The notes: a model not told the origin generated them from the sequence alone. Positions 7,604 to 15,790 are shown, counted from the first letter of the stretch. The stretch is 25,268 nt of DNA from JADKFD01 sp050250665 (GCA_050250665.1 JBFWOF010000071.1:1-25268); one strand, 5' to 3'. Numbers and translations: made by a program.

Positions 7604-8887
7604 TCAGGATTGAATGGTCAGGCCGTCGGCCAGTGATCGCCGATAGGCCAGCCAGGCCGGAATCAGACCGGCGATGAGGCCGCCGGCGAGTACCGCCAAC
7701 GTCAAGGCTAGCTCGCGCGACGTGAACGCGAAGGGAGCCAGATACAGCCCGAATTGCGATGCCACCCAGGGCGCAGCCAGCAGCATACCGATCACCATCA
7801 TCAGCGCACCGAGCATTGCTCCCAGGGCCGTGATGGTGGTCGATTCCAGCAGCAACAGCCTGGCGATCTGCCAGGGTCGGGCGCCCAGCGCACGCAGGAT
7901 GGCCATCTCGCGGCGACGTTCGTTCAGCGTGGTGACCAGGGCCGTGCTCATTCCCAGCAGCCCGGCCAGCACCACGCAGATCGAGATCAGCATCAATGCC
8001 GACTCGGCCACGCCCACCAGACTCCACAGTTGCGTCAGCGTGTAGGCCGGCATGATCGCCAGCAGCGGTTCGCCGGCATAGTTGTTGATCTGGCGCTGCA
8101 AGGCGAGCGCGGCTGTCCGGTTCTTCAGGCCGACGAAAACCGCCGTGATGCTCTCGGGCTTGTATTGGTCCTGATCTTGGCCGTGATCGTGATCGTGGCC
8201 GTGGTCGTGGTCGCGATCAGGCCCGCGCCTGGGCATGCGCACGCCGTGCTGCCAGTCGGCGTGGATGGCTTCCAGGCTCTCCAGTGACACGTGCACGGTG
8301 CGGTCGACCGGCGTTCCAGTGGCGGCGAGTATGCCGACCACGCGGAAGGGTTGATCGTCGTGCACCATGACGTCGTGATTGCCGCCGCCATGGGCAACGA
8401 CGATCGAGTCGCCCACCCGGTAGCCGAGCTTGGTCGCCACCGTGGCCCCGACCACCGCCTCGTGCAGCGCCTTGAAGGGCGCGCCCTCGGCAAAGTTCAG
8501 CGCCTGTGCCCGGCCGTGGCGGTAGTGCTCGAAGTAGGCGACGGTGGTGCCCATCACCCGAAAGCCGCGGTGCGAGTCGCCCAGAGAAATCGGAATCGCC
8601 CAGGCAATCTGCGGCTGCGCCGCCAGTTCCTCGAAGGTGCTGTAGCGGATGTTGTTGCTGGCATCGCCGATGCGGAACACCGAATACAGCAGCAGTTGCA
8701 CCGGGCCGCTGCGGGCACCGACGATCAGATCGGTGCCGGAAATGGTGCTGGCAAAGCTCGCCCGCGTTTGCACCCGTACCCGCTCGACCAATAGCAGCAG
8801 AGCCACGCTGATGGCGACCGTGAACAGGGTCAGGCCGACGGCGAGGCGCCGGTTCCAGAGGCTGGCGGTGGCAATGCGCAGCAGCAT
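7604..8887 (-). CDS. FtsX/MacB-type ABC permease with His/Asp-rich loop
   Basis: A 427-residue inner-membrane permease. One membrane segment lies near residues 15-35, then a large periplasmic domain, then three segments in the C-terminal FtsX-like domain (from TLTQLWSLVGVAESALML to AGGLIAGLIPAWLAYRRS), with the cytoplasmic signature NERRREMAILRALGARP. Around residues 225-240 the periplasmic domain contains the run DRDHDHGHDHDHGQDQDQ, a likely metal-binding loop. ATG 8887 was chosen because it overlaps the ATPase stop by 1 nt (TGATG), implying translational coupling. A longer frame to 8998 lies inside the ATPase gene. Such permeases usually act with LolD/MacB-type ATPases in mechanotransmission, not in classical import. 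Confidence 0.92.
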   Translation of the reverse strand: MLLRIATASLWNRRLAVGLTLFTVAISVALLLLVERVRVQTRASFASTISGTDLIVGARSGPVQLLLYSVFRIGDASNNIRYSTFEELAAQPQIAWAIPISLGDSHRGFRVMGTTVAYFEHYRHGRAQALNFAEGAPFKALHEAVVGATVATKLGYRVGDSIVVAHGGGNHDVMVHDDQPFRVVGILAATGTPVDRTVHVSLESLEAIHADWQHGVRMPRRGPDRDHDHGHDHDHGQDQDQYKPESITAVFVGLKNRTAALALQRQINNYAGEPLLAIMPAYTLTQLWSLVGVAESALMLISICVVLAGLLGMSTALVTTLNERRREMAILRALGARPWQIARLLLLESTTITALGAMLGALMMVIGMLLAAPWVASQFGLYLAPFAFTSRELALTLAVLAGGLIAGLIPAWLAYRRSLADGLTIQS

Positions 8888-9576
8888 CAGCCCGGCCTCG
8901 CACGATTGATGGCGCTGAGTTCGATGCGGCGATCGAACTGAGCCTCCAGACTGCGATCGTGACTGACAAACAGCAGCGCGGCGCCGACGCGACGGCATTC
9001 TTCGAACAGCAGGGTCAGGAACTGGTCACGGCTGTCGCTGTCCAGTGCCGAGGTCGGCTCATCGGCGATCACCAGTTCCGGGGCGCCGATCAGTGCCCGT
9101 GCGGCGGCGACGCGTTGCTGCTGTCCGACCGACAGCGTTGACGCCGGTCGCCCGGCCAGTTCGGCCGGATCCAGCTGCAGGCGCTGCAGTAGTTGTTCGG
9201 CCTTGAGCGCACCGGCGGCACTGCTGCGCTCGCGACGCCGGCGCGAGAAGCCACAGGCCAGATCGACGTTGGACTTCGCATCCAAATAAGGCAGCAGATT
9301 GAATTGCTGGAAGATGTAGCCGACATGATCGGCGCGCAAGCGATCCCGCTGCGCCGGCCGCAGAGTTTCCAGCGCCTTGCCCAGCAGGCGGATCGAGCCG
9401 CTGGCCGGCACCAGCACGCCACCGATCAGATTCAGCAGCGTGCTCTTGCCGGAGCCGCTGGCGCCGCGCAGCAACAGAGTTTCGCCGGCCTCCAGATGCA
9501 GATGCTCCAGATCGAGCAGGATCTGGTCTGGGTGCCAGCCAAAGCGCAGATGATCAATGGTCAGCAACGGGGACAC
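8887..9576 (-). CDS. ABC transporter ATP-binding protein (LolD/MacB type)
   Basis: A 229-residue ATPase that would energise the downstream FtsX-like permease. Walker A is GASGSGKS, the Q-loop lies in IFQQFNLLPYL, the signature is LSVGQQQR (Val in place of the usual Gly), Walker B is LVIADEP followed by TSALD, and the switch His is in LLFVSHDRS. The start is GTG 9574-9576; no strong ribosome-binding site is visible and a candidate -10 (TATAAC on the minus strand near 9609-9614) is close, so the leader would be short. It is first in the operon and divergent from the MerC-like gene. The nearest functional parallel known to me is PA4064 in P. aeruginosa; substrate specificity cannot be read from the ATPase. 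Confidence 0.92.
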   Translation of the reverse strand: MSPLLTIDHLRFGWHPDQILLDLEHLHLEAGETLLLRGASGSGKSTLLNLIGGVLVPASGSIRLLGKALETLRPAQRDRLRADHVGYIFQQFNLLPYLDAKSNVDLACGFSRRRRERSSAAGALKAEQLLQRLQLDPAELAGRPASTLSVGQQQRVAAARALIGAPELVIADEPTSALDSDSRDQFLTLLFEECRRVGAALLFVSHDRSLEAQFDRRIELSAINRARPG

Positions 9577-9597
9577 GGCAGCGCGTTCATCGGAGAT

Positions 9598-9629
9598 TGT
9601 CGGGCACCAACGTTATACTGTTACACTAT
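9598..9629. promoter_or_regulatory. Divergent promoter region with GTTAYACT direct repeat (candidate metal-regulator operator)
   Basis: The 76-bp spacer between the ATPase (minus) and MerC-like gene (plus) has an AT-rich core, GTTATACT followed at once by GTTACACT (about 9612-9627). A plus-strand promoter TTGTCG (9598-9603), 18 nt, TACACT (9622-9627) would overlap it, as would a minus-strand -10 TATAAC. The block is loosely like gammaproteobacterial Zur boxes (GTTATNNTATAAC type) but is not a clean palindrome. That it is a Zur operator is inferred from the genes alone. Confidence 0.35.
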
Positions 9630-9652
9630 CGCCGCATCCACGTGATTGTCGA

Positions 9653-10147
9653 ATGAGCATGGCGCAGCACCCCAAACATCGCGGATCGGTGAGCCTGGAC
9701 GGGCTCGGCGCCGGCGTTTCGCTGGCCTGCGCGGTGCATTGCGCGGCGATCCCGTTGATCTTCGGCCTGATACCCAGTCTGCAACTGGCGCTGCAATCCT
9801 GGGACAGCGAGTGGCAGACCCTGGCGCGATGGCTGCTGTGGACCCACGAGGCCGAGCGCGTCTTTGTGTCCCTGGTGCTGGTTTTCGCCAGCACGGTGCT
9901 GATCCGCGGCTTCCTGAAACACCGCCAGTCGGCGCCACTGCTGATCGGCGCCATCGCCGCTTTGGGCCTGATCGGCGGTGCCTTCGGTCACTGGCACAGT
10001 GAGGATCTGCTGCATGTGTCGCTGCAGGTGGGCGGAGGTCTGGCGCTGGCTGCGGCGCACATCGTCAATCTGCGTTGCCTGCGCCGCGCCGGCCTGCACT
10101 CGCACAAGCGGGACGACAGCGTTTTCGCGACGGCCGCCGCGCGCTGA
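9653..10147 (+). CDS. MerC-domain membrane protein
   Basis: A 164-residue inner-membrane protein with four predicted segments (near LGAGVSLACAVHCAAIPLIF, AERVFVSLVLVFASTVLI, APLLIGAIAALGLIGGAF and VSLQVGGGLALAAAHIVNL). The first segment carries the CAVHC motif of MerC-type mercury/metal carriers. Further His residues (HWHSED, HSHKRDD) face the loops and C-terminus. I chose ATG 9653 (MSMAQHPK); ATG 9659 is equally possible. No mer operon genes are nearby, so a role in mercury resistance is unlikely. Its divergent pairing with a DUF3299/FtsX/ATPase operon suggests zinc or another divalent metal. Confidence 0.85.
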   Translation: MSMAQHPKHRGSVSLDGLGAGVSLACAVHCAAIPLIFGLIPSLQLALQSWDSEWQTLARWLLWTHEAERVFVSLVLVFASTVLIRGFLKHRQSAPLLIGAIAALGLIGGAFGHWHSEDLLHVSLQVGGGLALAAAHIVNLRCLRRAGLHSHKRDDSVFATAAAR

Positions 10148-10170
10148 GGCCCTCGGTCGCGCAAGCGTAA

Positions 10171-10184
10171 CCGCAACGCTGCGG
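10171..10184. terminator. Possible bidirectional hairpin between convergent genes
   Basis: CCGCA ACGC TGCGG lies in the 47-bp gap between the convergent MerC-like and yheS genes. The stem is only 5 bp and lacks a T-run, so support is weak. Confidence 0.25.
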
Positions 10185-10194
10185 GTGACTGCGC

Positions 10195-12063
10195 TCATCC
10201 GCCCTCCAGCTTCTCCGCCAACTCCAGCCATTCGTGCTCGATCTGCTCGCGCGCCGCGCTGGCTTCGGCCCGGGCCTGCTCCAGTCGCACCAGTTCCAGT
10301 GCATTGCTGCCCTGATGGGTCGCGGCATCGACCAGGGCCTGCTCCGCGGCGCGCTCGGCCGCCGTCAGCTTTTCAACCTGTTCTTCCAGACGCTTCAGAC
10401 GATTGCTGAGCGCCCGTCTTTCCTTGTGGTCGATGGCCGGGGCAGAGGGATTGGCGCCCGGCGTCGCCGCCGGGGCACTGCTGCTGCCCGGTGAGCCCTC
10501 ACCGCGCAACAGGCGCGCATAGCTGTCCAGATCCTCGTCGAAGTCACTGACACCACCGGCATAGACCCGCAGATAGCGCTCGCAGCAGCTCTCCAGCAGC
10601 GCCCGGTCATGGCTGACCAAGACCACGGCGCCCGGGAAATCCTGCAGCGCCTCGACCAGTGCGGCCCGGGCCGCCATGTCCAGATGGTTGGTGGGCTCGT
10701 CCAGCAGCAGCAGATTGGGCTTGTGGGCCAGCAGCAGTGCCAGTGCCAGACGTGCCTTCTCGCCGCCGGAGCGCGGCCCGACCGGCGTGGTCGCCAGCTC
10801 ACCGCCGTAGCCAAAGCCACCCAGATAGTCGCGCGCCATCTGATCCGACCAGCCCGGCACATTCTCGCGGGTCAGCGCCAGCGGCGTGGCCTCGGCGGGC
10901 AGTTCCTCCACCTGCGATTGGGCGAAATAGCCGATGGCCAGATCGCGCGCTGGCTTGCGTTCGCCGGACATCGGTTCCAGCACGCCGGCCAGCAATTTCA
11001 TCAGCGTCGACTTGCCGGCACCGTTGCGGCCGAGCAGGCCGACCCGGTCGCCGGGTTCCAGAAACACCGAGACGCCCTCCAGCACACGGCGCTCGCCATA
11101 GCCGGCCGCGACCTTCTGGATGCTGAGCAGCGGATCGGGCAGCTTGGCGGGCGTCGGCACCGTCCAGTGCACTTCCGATTCTTCGGCCGGCACCGGTGCC
11201 GCATGCAGCTTCTCCAGTGCCTTGACCCGGCTCTGAGCCTGCCTGGCCTTGGTGGCCTTGGCCTTGAAGCGATCGACGAAGCGCTGCAGGTGGGCGCGCT
11301 TGATTTCGATCTGGGCGGCTTCCTTGCGTGCCTGCTCGATCCGCGCGGCGCGCTGGCGGGCAAAGGCCGAGAAGGCGCCGACGAAGAGTTCGGCGCTGCT
11401 GCCATCCAGATATAGCGTGTGGGTGCACACCGAGTCGAGGAAATCGCGGTCATGCGAGATCACCAGCAGCGTGCCCTTGTAGCGTTTCAGCCAGCCCTCC
11501 AGCCACAGCACCGTGTCCAGGTCCAGATGGTTGGTGGGCTCATCCAGCAGCAGCAGATCCGATCTGCACATCAGCGTGCGAGCCAGCGCCAGACGCATGC
11601 GCCAGCCGCCGGAGAACTCGTTGACGCCGCGGCCCAGATCGCCGTCCGAGAAGCCCAGTCCGCGCAGCAACTGGGCGGCGCGCGCCTCGGCGTCCCAGTT
11701 GCCGGCGTGATCCAGCGCTTCCGCCAGATGCGCCAGCTCATGGCCGTCGGCATGCTGCTGCGCCTGTTCCCAACGCTGGCGCAGGCTCACCAAGTCTTCG
11801 TCACCGGCCAATGCATAGGCCAGTGCTGTTTGCTCGCTGTGTGGCATATGCTGGGCCACGCTGGCCTGCACCCAATGGCCGGGCACCATCAAGGAGCCCG
11901 AATCGGGAGCGAGGCCGCCGGCGATGGCCGCGAACAGCGAGGACTTGCCGCTGCCATTGCGACCGACGACGCCGACCCGGCTGCCGGGTGGCAGGTCAAA
12001 GGTTGCGGCCTGGATCAGCGCGCGGCTGCCTCGCGCCAGGGTCATCGATTGCGCCCTGATCAT
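10195..12063 (-). CDS. yheS: ABC-F family ATPase, YheS-like
   Basis: A 622-residue soluble protein with two ABC domains in one chain and no membrane segments, the layout of ABC-F ribosome-associated ATPases. The first domain has Walker A GRNGSGKS (34-41), signature EFSGGWRMRLALA and LLLLDEPTNHLD. A charged linker rich in Lys, Arg and Gln follows (from ARQRAARIEQARKEAAQ to KALEKLHAAP). The second domain has LGRNGAGKST, RSGGEKARLALALLLA and a second LLLLDEPTNHLD. A coiled-coil tail (about 545-622) ends the protein. Both catalytic Glu residues are present. Length and tail fit E. coli YheS (637 residues). Family members bind the ribosomal E site and ease stalled translation; the exact role of YheS is less clear. 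The ATG at 12063 fits the family start (MIxxxxxTLxRGxxxL). Confidence 0.93.
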   Translation of the reverse strand: MIRAQSMTLARGSRALIQAATFDLPPGSRVGVVGRNGSGKSSLFAAIAGGLAPDSGSLMVPGHWVQASVAQHMPHSEQTALAYALAGDEDLVSLRQRWEQAQQHADGHELAHLAEALDHAGNWDAEARAAQLLRGLGFSDGDLGRGVNEFSGGWRMRLALARTLMCRSDLLLLDEPTNHLDLDTVLWLEGWLKRYKGTLLVISHDRDFLDSVCTHTLYLDGSSAELFVGAFSAFARQRAARIEQARKEAAQIEIKRAHLQRFVDRFKAKATKARQAQSRVKALEKLHAAPVPAEESEVHWTVPTPAKLPDPLLSIQKVAAGYGERRVLEGVSVFLEPGDRVGLLGRNGAGKSTLMKLLAGVLEPMSGERKPARDLAIGYFAQSQVEELPAEATPLALTRENVPGWSDQMARDYLGGFGYGGELATTPVGPRSGGEKARLALALLLAHKPNLLLLDEPTNHLDMAARAALVEALQDFPGAVVLVSHDRALLESCCERYLRVYAGGVSDFDEDLDSYARLLRGEGSPGSSSAPAATPGANPSAPAIDHKERRALSNRLKRLEEQVEKLTAAERAAEQALVDAATHQGSNALELVRLEQARAEASAAREQIEHEWLELAEKLEGG

Positions 12064-12116
12064 GGGCGCCGACCCGAAATTGCCCGATTAGTTCCCTGTA
12101 TGCCCAGCACGTGTGT

Positions 12117-12146
12117 TTGCCGAAGTTCAGTCGTAGACCGCAGAAT
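12117..12146 (+). promoter_or_regulatory. Possible sigma-70 promoter for the FKBP gene
   Basis: TTGCCG (12117-12122), 18-nt spacer, CAGAAT (12141-12146). This is a moderate match to the consensus and would leave a leader of about 100 nt. The gene itself has AAAGGA just before its ATG. Confidence 0.35.
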
Positions 12147-12256
12147 AGCGGGCTTGGGAAGCCAAAGTGCGGGCGGCGAGCGTGTCGCCAATGCCGCAGA
12201 CTCCGCTCCTGAATCCGGTTCCTCATTCCGACTACAGCCCCTAAAGGACATCATCG

Positions 12257-12964
12257 ATGAAATCACTGCTCTCCAAGAGTGCTATCGCGCTCGCACTCGG
12301 TACCGCCCTGATCGCGCTGCCGGCGCTGGCCATGGATCCGGCCCTGAAGACCGACAAGGACAAGAACAGCTACATGATCGGCATGCTCTGGGGCAAGCAG
12401 CTTCAGGACATCAAGGGCGATGTCGACATGGCCATGGTGCAGAAGGGTCTGGCCGACTCCTTCGCCGGCGAGAAGACGCTGATGAGCGAAGAAGAAGCGC
12501 AGAAGGTCAGCGGTGACTTCCGCACCATGCTGCAGGGCAAGCGCGAAGCCGAGCGCGCCAAGGCAGCCGCCGAGAACAAGGCCAAGGGTGACGAGTTCCT
12601 GGCCAAGAACAAGACCGTTGCCGGCGTGAAGACCACCGAGAGCGGTCTGCAGTACATGGTGCTGACCGAAGGCACGGGTGCCAAGCCCAAGGCCACCGAT
12701 CAGGTCAAGGTCGATTATGTGGGCACGCTGATCAACGGCACCAAGTTCGATTCCAGCATCGATCGCGGCCAGCCGGCCACCTTCCCGCTGAACGGCGTGA
12801 TTCCGGGCTGGACCGAAGGTCTGCAGCTGATGACGGTCGGCAGCAAGTACAAGTTCTTCATCCCGGGCAATCTGGCCTACGGTGAGCAGGGTCAGCCGCA
12901 GGGCGGCATCGGCCCGAACGAAGTGCTGATCTTCGAAGTCGAGCTCAAGGAAATCCTGAACTGA
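12257..12964 (+). CDS. Exported FKBP-type peptidyl-prolyl cis-trans isomerase (FkpA/Mip-like)
   Basis: A 235-residue prolyl isomerase predicted to act in the periplasm. The signal peptide MKSLLSKSAIALALGTALIA with LPALA would be cut after Ala25. Residues about 30-125 are the helical dimerisation domain (YMIGMLWGKQLQDIK to AKGDEFLAKNKTV). The C-terminal FKBP domain starts at GLQYMVLTEGTG and contains VDYVGTLINGTKFDSS, FPLNGVIPGWTEGLQLM, KFFIPGNLAYGEQG and LIFEVELKEI, with the Tyr, Asp, Trp and Phe positions of the active pocket present. This matches the Mip/FkpA/FklB family in layout and size. It is single, with a clear terminator after it and the ABC-F gene divergent upstream. Confidence 0.95.
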   Translation: MKSLLSKSAIALALGTALIALPALAMDPALKTDKDKNSYMIGMLWGKQLQDIKGDVDMAMVQKGLADSFAGEKTLMSEEEAQKVSGDFRTMLQGKREAERAKAAAENKAKGDEFLAKNKTVAGVKTTESGLQYMVLTEGTGAKPKATDQVKVDYVGTLINGTKFDSSIDRGQPATFPLNGVIPGWTEGLQLMTVGSKYKFFIPGNLAYGEQGQPQGGIGPNEVLIFEVELKEILN

Positions 12965-12990
12965 TCGAAGTCTGATCAGTAGCAGTGCAG

Positions 12991-13014
12991 AAGCCGCCGC
13001 GAGGCGGCTTTTGC
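12991..13014 (+). terminator. Rho-independent terminator after the FKBP gene
   Basis: AAGCCGCC, loop GCGA, GGCGGCTT, then TTGCG. An 8-bp GC-rich stem with a short T-run, starting 27 bp after the stop codon. Confidence 0.85.
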
Positions 13015-13377
13015 GTTCGTGGGTCCGGGAAGCGCCGGGACGCGGGACACCGGGCACGGGGCACGGGAAAGGCCGGGCTACAGGCGGGTGGCGGCTTTGA
13101 GGAGGGACGCGCGCCTGCGCAGCCGCTGTAGCTCTGAGCACAAGCATATCGACGCCAAAACGCGACACCGTCCAGCGGCGCAGGTGCCCGTGACCTAACG
13201 CGGCGCCGGCGCGAGGCGCAATCGCGGACAGAGTCCGCTCCCACAACCCACAACCCACAACCGACAACCCGCATTTCGAGGTGTCGCTCGCGGTCTTCGC
13301 CGCTATAGTCGGCCCCCATCGGGCCAGTGGCGGCGCCAGCGGGCGCCCCGGAAGGCTCATGTTCGAGCGAGCAAGGC
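13015..13377. repeat. Intergenic repeats and 7-bp satellites before ugd
   Basis: No gene is supported. At about 13036-13075 a degenerate 7-bp satellite runs CGGGACA, CCGGGCA, CGGGGCA, CGGGAAA. A GAGGAGGGACGCGCGCCTGC element lies at 13099-13127 and a reversed TGTGGGAGCGG REP at 13219-13245. Overlapping the REP, four copies of the 7-mer CACAACC (last one GACAACC) cover 13242-13269. Confidence 0.7.
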
Positions 13378-14727
13378 ATGCGTGTAGCGATTTTTGGTAC
13401 CGGTTATGTGGGTCTGGTCACGGGCGCCTGCCTGGCGGAGGCCGGCAATCAGGTCATCTGCGTGGACGTGGACGCGGCCAAGATCGAGCGTCTCAACCGC
13501 GGCGAGATTCCCATCTACGAGCCCGGACTGGAAGATCTGGTCGAACGCAATCGCCAATCCGGCCTGCTGCGCTTCACCACCGACGCCGCCACGGCGACCG
13601 CGCACGGCGAGATCATCTTCATCGCCGTGGGCACCCCGCCCGATGAAGACGGCAGCGCCGATCTGCGCTATGTGCTGTCGGTGGCGCGCGACATCGGTAC
13701 CCATCTTTCGCGCTATGCGGTCGTGGTCAACAAGTCGACGGTGCCAGTGGGTACGGCCGATCGGGTGCGCGCGGCCATTGCCGCCACGCTGGCTGCCCGC
13801 GGCGTCGACGTCGCCTACGACGTGGTCTCCAATCCCGAATTCCTCAAGGAAGGCGATGCCGTCAAGGACTGCATGAAGCCCGATCGCATCGTCATCGGCA
13901 GCAGCAGCGCCACCGCGATCGCCGCGCTGAAGACCCTGTACGCGCCCTTCAACCGCAATCATGAGCGCCTGGTACTGATGGACGAGCGCTCGGCGGAGCT
14001 GACCAAGTATGCCGCCAACGCCATGTTGGCCACCAAGATCAGTTTCATGAATGAAGTGGCCAACATCGCCGAACGGGTGGGCGCCGATGTCGAAGCGGTA
14101 CGCCTGGGCATAGGCTCCGATCCGCGCATTGGCTACGCCTTCATCTATCCCGGCATCGGCTATGGTGGGTCCTGCTTTCCCAAGGATGTGCAGGCACTCG
14201 GTCGTACTGCCCGCGGCGTCGGCTACGAGGCCCGCATCCTGAATGCCGTCGAGGCCGTCAACTACGACCAGAAGTCCAAGTTGTACGCGCAGATGGAAAC
14301 GCATTTCGGCGGCAATCTGAAAGGTCGCACCATCGCCATCTGGGGCCTGTCGTTCAAGCCCAACACCGATGACATGCGCGAGGCGCCCAGCCGCACGCTG
14401 ATGGAGGCCCTGTGGGCCGCCGGCGCGCGGGTGCGGGCCTTTGATCCCGAAGCCGCCAACGAAGCCCGGCGGGTATTCGGCGAGCGCGATGACCTGGTGC
14501 TGGTCGACGAGGCCATGAATGCGCTCGACGGTGCTGACGCCCTGGCCATCGTGACCGAGTGGAAGGCCTTCTGGAGTCCCGATTTCGCGCGCATCGCTGC
14601 TGCCATGAGCGCCCCGGTGCTGTTCGATGGTCGCAACATCTACGACCCCAAGGTGGTGGAGGGGGCCGGTATTGCCTACTACGGCATCGGCCGTGGCCGC
14701 AGTGTGCAACGCCCCGATTTCGTCTGA
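13378..14727 (+). CDS. ugd: UDP-glucose 6-dehydrogenase
   Basis: A 449-residue cytoplasmic enzyme that oxidises UDP-glucose to UDP-glucuronate with two NAD+. The N-terminal Rossmann motif is FGTGYVGLVTG (residues 5-15), followed by the acidic CVDVDAAKI strand end. Central residues include STVPVGTADRVR, NPEFLKEGDAV and AELTKYAANAMLATKISFMNE. The catalytic Cys266 lies in GYGGSCFPKD. The C-terminal nucleotide-binding domain has GLSFKPNTDDMREAPS. Length fits the TuaD/Ugd family. ATG 13378 starts directly before the Rossmann strand (MRVAIFGTGYVG); an upstream ATG at 13327 adds 17 unlikely residues. The gene is 9 bp from the decarboxylase gene, forming a two-step UDP-xylose operon. Confidence 0.96.
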   Translation: MRVAIFGTGYVGLVTGACLAEAGNQVICVDVDAAKIERLNRGEIPIYEPGLEDLVERNRQSGLLRFTTDAATATAHGEIIFIAVGTPPDEDGSADLRYVLSVARDIGTHLSRYAVVVNKSTVPVGTADRVRAAIAATLAARGVDVAYDVVSNPEFLKEGDAVKDCMKPDRIVIGSSSATAIAALKTLYAPFNRNHERLVLMDERSAELTKYAANAMLATKISFMNEVANIAERVGADVEAVRLGIGSDPRIGYAFIYPGIGYGGSCFPKDVQALGRTARGVGYEARILNAVEAVNYDQKSKLYAQMETHFGGNLKGRTIAIWGLSFKPNTDDMREAPSRTLMEALWAAGARVRAFDPEAANEARRVFGERDDLVLVDEAMNALDGADALAIVTEWKAFWSPDFARIAAAMSAPVLFDGRNIYDPKVVEGAGIAYYGIGRGRSVQRPDFV

Positions 14728-14736
14728 GGATCCACC

Positions 14737-15699
14737 ATGCGCGACATCGAGCGTAAACGAATACTGGTCACCGGCGGCGCCGGCTTTCTGGGCTCGCACC
14801 TGTGCGAGCGCCTGCTCGCGCAGGGGCACGATGTGCTCTGCGTCGACAATTTCTTTACCGGTGCCAAGGCCAATGTGGCCCATCTCATCGGCAATCCGGC
14901 CTTCGAGTTGATGCGCCATGACGTCACCTTCCCGCTCTACGTGGAAGTCGACGAGATCTACAACCTGGCCTGCCCGGCATCGCCCATTCATTATCAGCAC
15001 GACCCGGTGCAGACCACCAAGACCAGCGTGCACGGTGCCATCAACATGCTGGGTCTGGCCAAGCGGGTCAAGGCCAAGATCCTGCAGGCCTCCACCAGCG
15101 AGGTCTACGGCGATCCGCAAATTCACCCGCAGCCTGAAGCCTACTGGGGTCATGTCAATCCGATCGGCATCCGCTCCTGCTACGACGAGGGCAAGCGCTG
15201 TGCCGAAACCCTGTTCTTCGACTATCACCGCCAGCACCAGTTGCGCATCAAGGTGGCGCGCATCTTCAACACCTATGGTCCGCGCATGCACCCCAATGAT
15301 GGTCGGGTGGTGTCCAATTTTATTGTGCAGGCGCTGCGCGGTGAACCGATCACGGTGTACGGCAAGGGCGGTCAGACCCGGTCCTTCTGTTATGTGGATG
15401 ATCTGGTCGACGGCCTGATCCGGTTGATGGAGTCTCCCGATGACTTCACCGGTCCGGTGAATCTGGGCAATCCGGGTGAATTCACCATCCTGGAACTGGC
15501 TGAGCGGGTGCTGGCGATCACCAGATCCAGCTCCAGAATCGACTTTCACCCACTGCCAGCCGATGATCCGACCCAGCGACGCCCGGTGATCGATCTGGCG
15601 CAATCCAGACTGGGATGGCAGCCCAAGGTCTCGCTGGAGCAGGGTCTGCCGGCGACCGTGGCCCATTTCAGCGCGCTGCTCGGTATTGATAAGGCCTGA
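14737..15699 (+). CDS. uxs: UDP-glucuronate decarboxylase (UDP-xylose synthase)
   Basis: A 320-residue short-chain dehydrogenase/reductase that converts UDP-glucuronate to UDP-xylose. The NAD motif is TGGAGFLG (12-19), then CVDNFFTG; the catalytic pair is Tyr149 and Lys153 in CYDEGKR, with the Ser/Thr of STSEVYGDP before it. IFNTYGPRMHPNDGRVVSNFI and RSFCYVDDLVDGLIRLM are hallmark segments of the Uxs family and separate it from UDP-glucose epimerase. It uses the product of the preceding ugd gene. UDP-xylose would feed a surface polysaccharide or glycan; no glycosyltransferase is in the window. Confidence 0.95.
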   Translation: MRDIERKRILVTGGAGFLGSHLCERLLAQGHDVLCVDNFFTGAKANVAHLIGNPAFELMRHDVTFPLYVEVDEIYNLACPASPIHYQHDPVQTTKTSVHGAINMLGLAKRVKAKILQASTSEVYGDPQIHPQPEAYWGHVNPIGIRSCYDEGKRCAETLFFDYHRQHQLRIKVARIFNTYGPRMHPNDGRVVSNFIVQALRGEPITVYGKGGQTRSFCYVDDLVDGLIRLMESPDDFTGPVNLGNPGEFTILELAERVLAITRSSSRIDFHPLPADDPTQRRPVIDLAQSRLGWQPKVSLEQGLPATVAHFSALLGIDKA

Positions 15700-15790
15700 T
15701 GAATCAATCGCTTGTGAGTCTCGGCTGCGGCGAATGACGGGACTTTGGAGCGGTCCGGAGCAGGGGCTGGATGTTTGCGATCTCTGAATC

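Noticed and set aside
9653..10147. Mercury resistance gene merC
   Set aside because: No merR, merT, merP or merA nearby; the domain match and neighbours point to general metal handling.
13357..15666. 769-residue open frame on the minus strand
   Set aside because: Antisense to ugd and uxs; no recognisable protein features.
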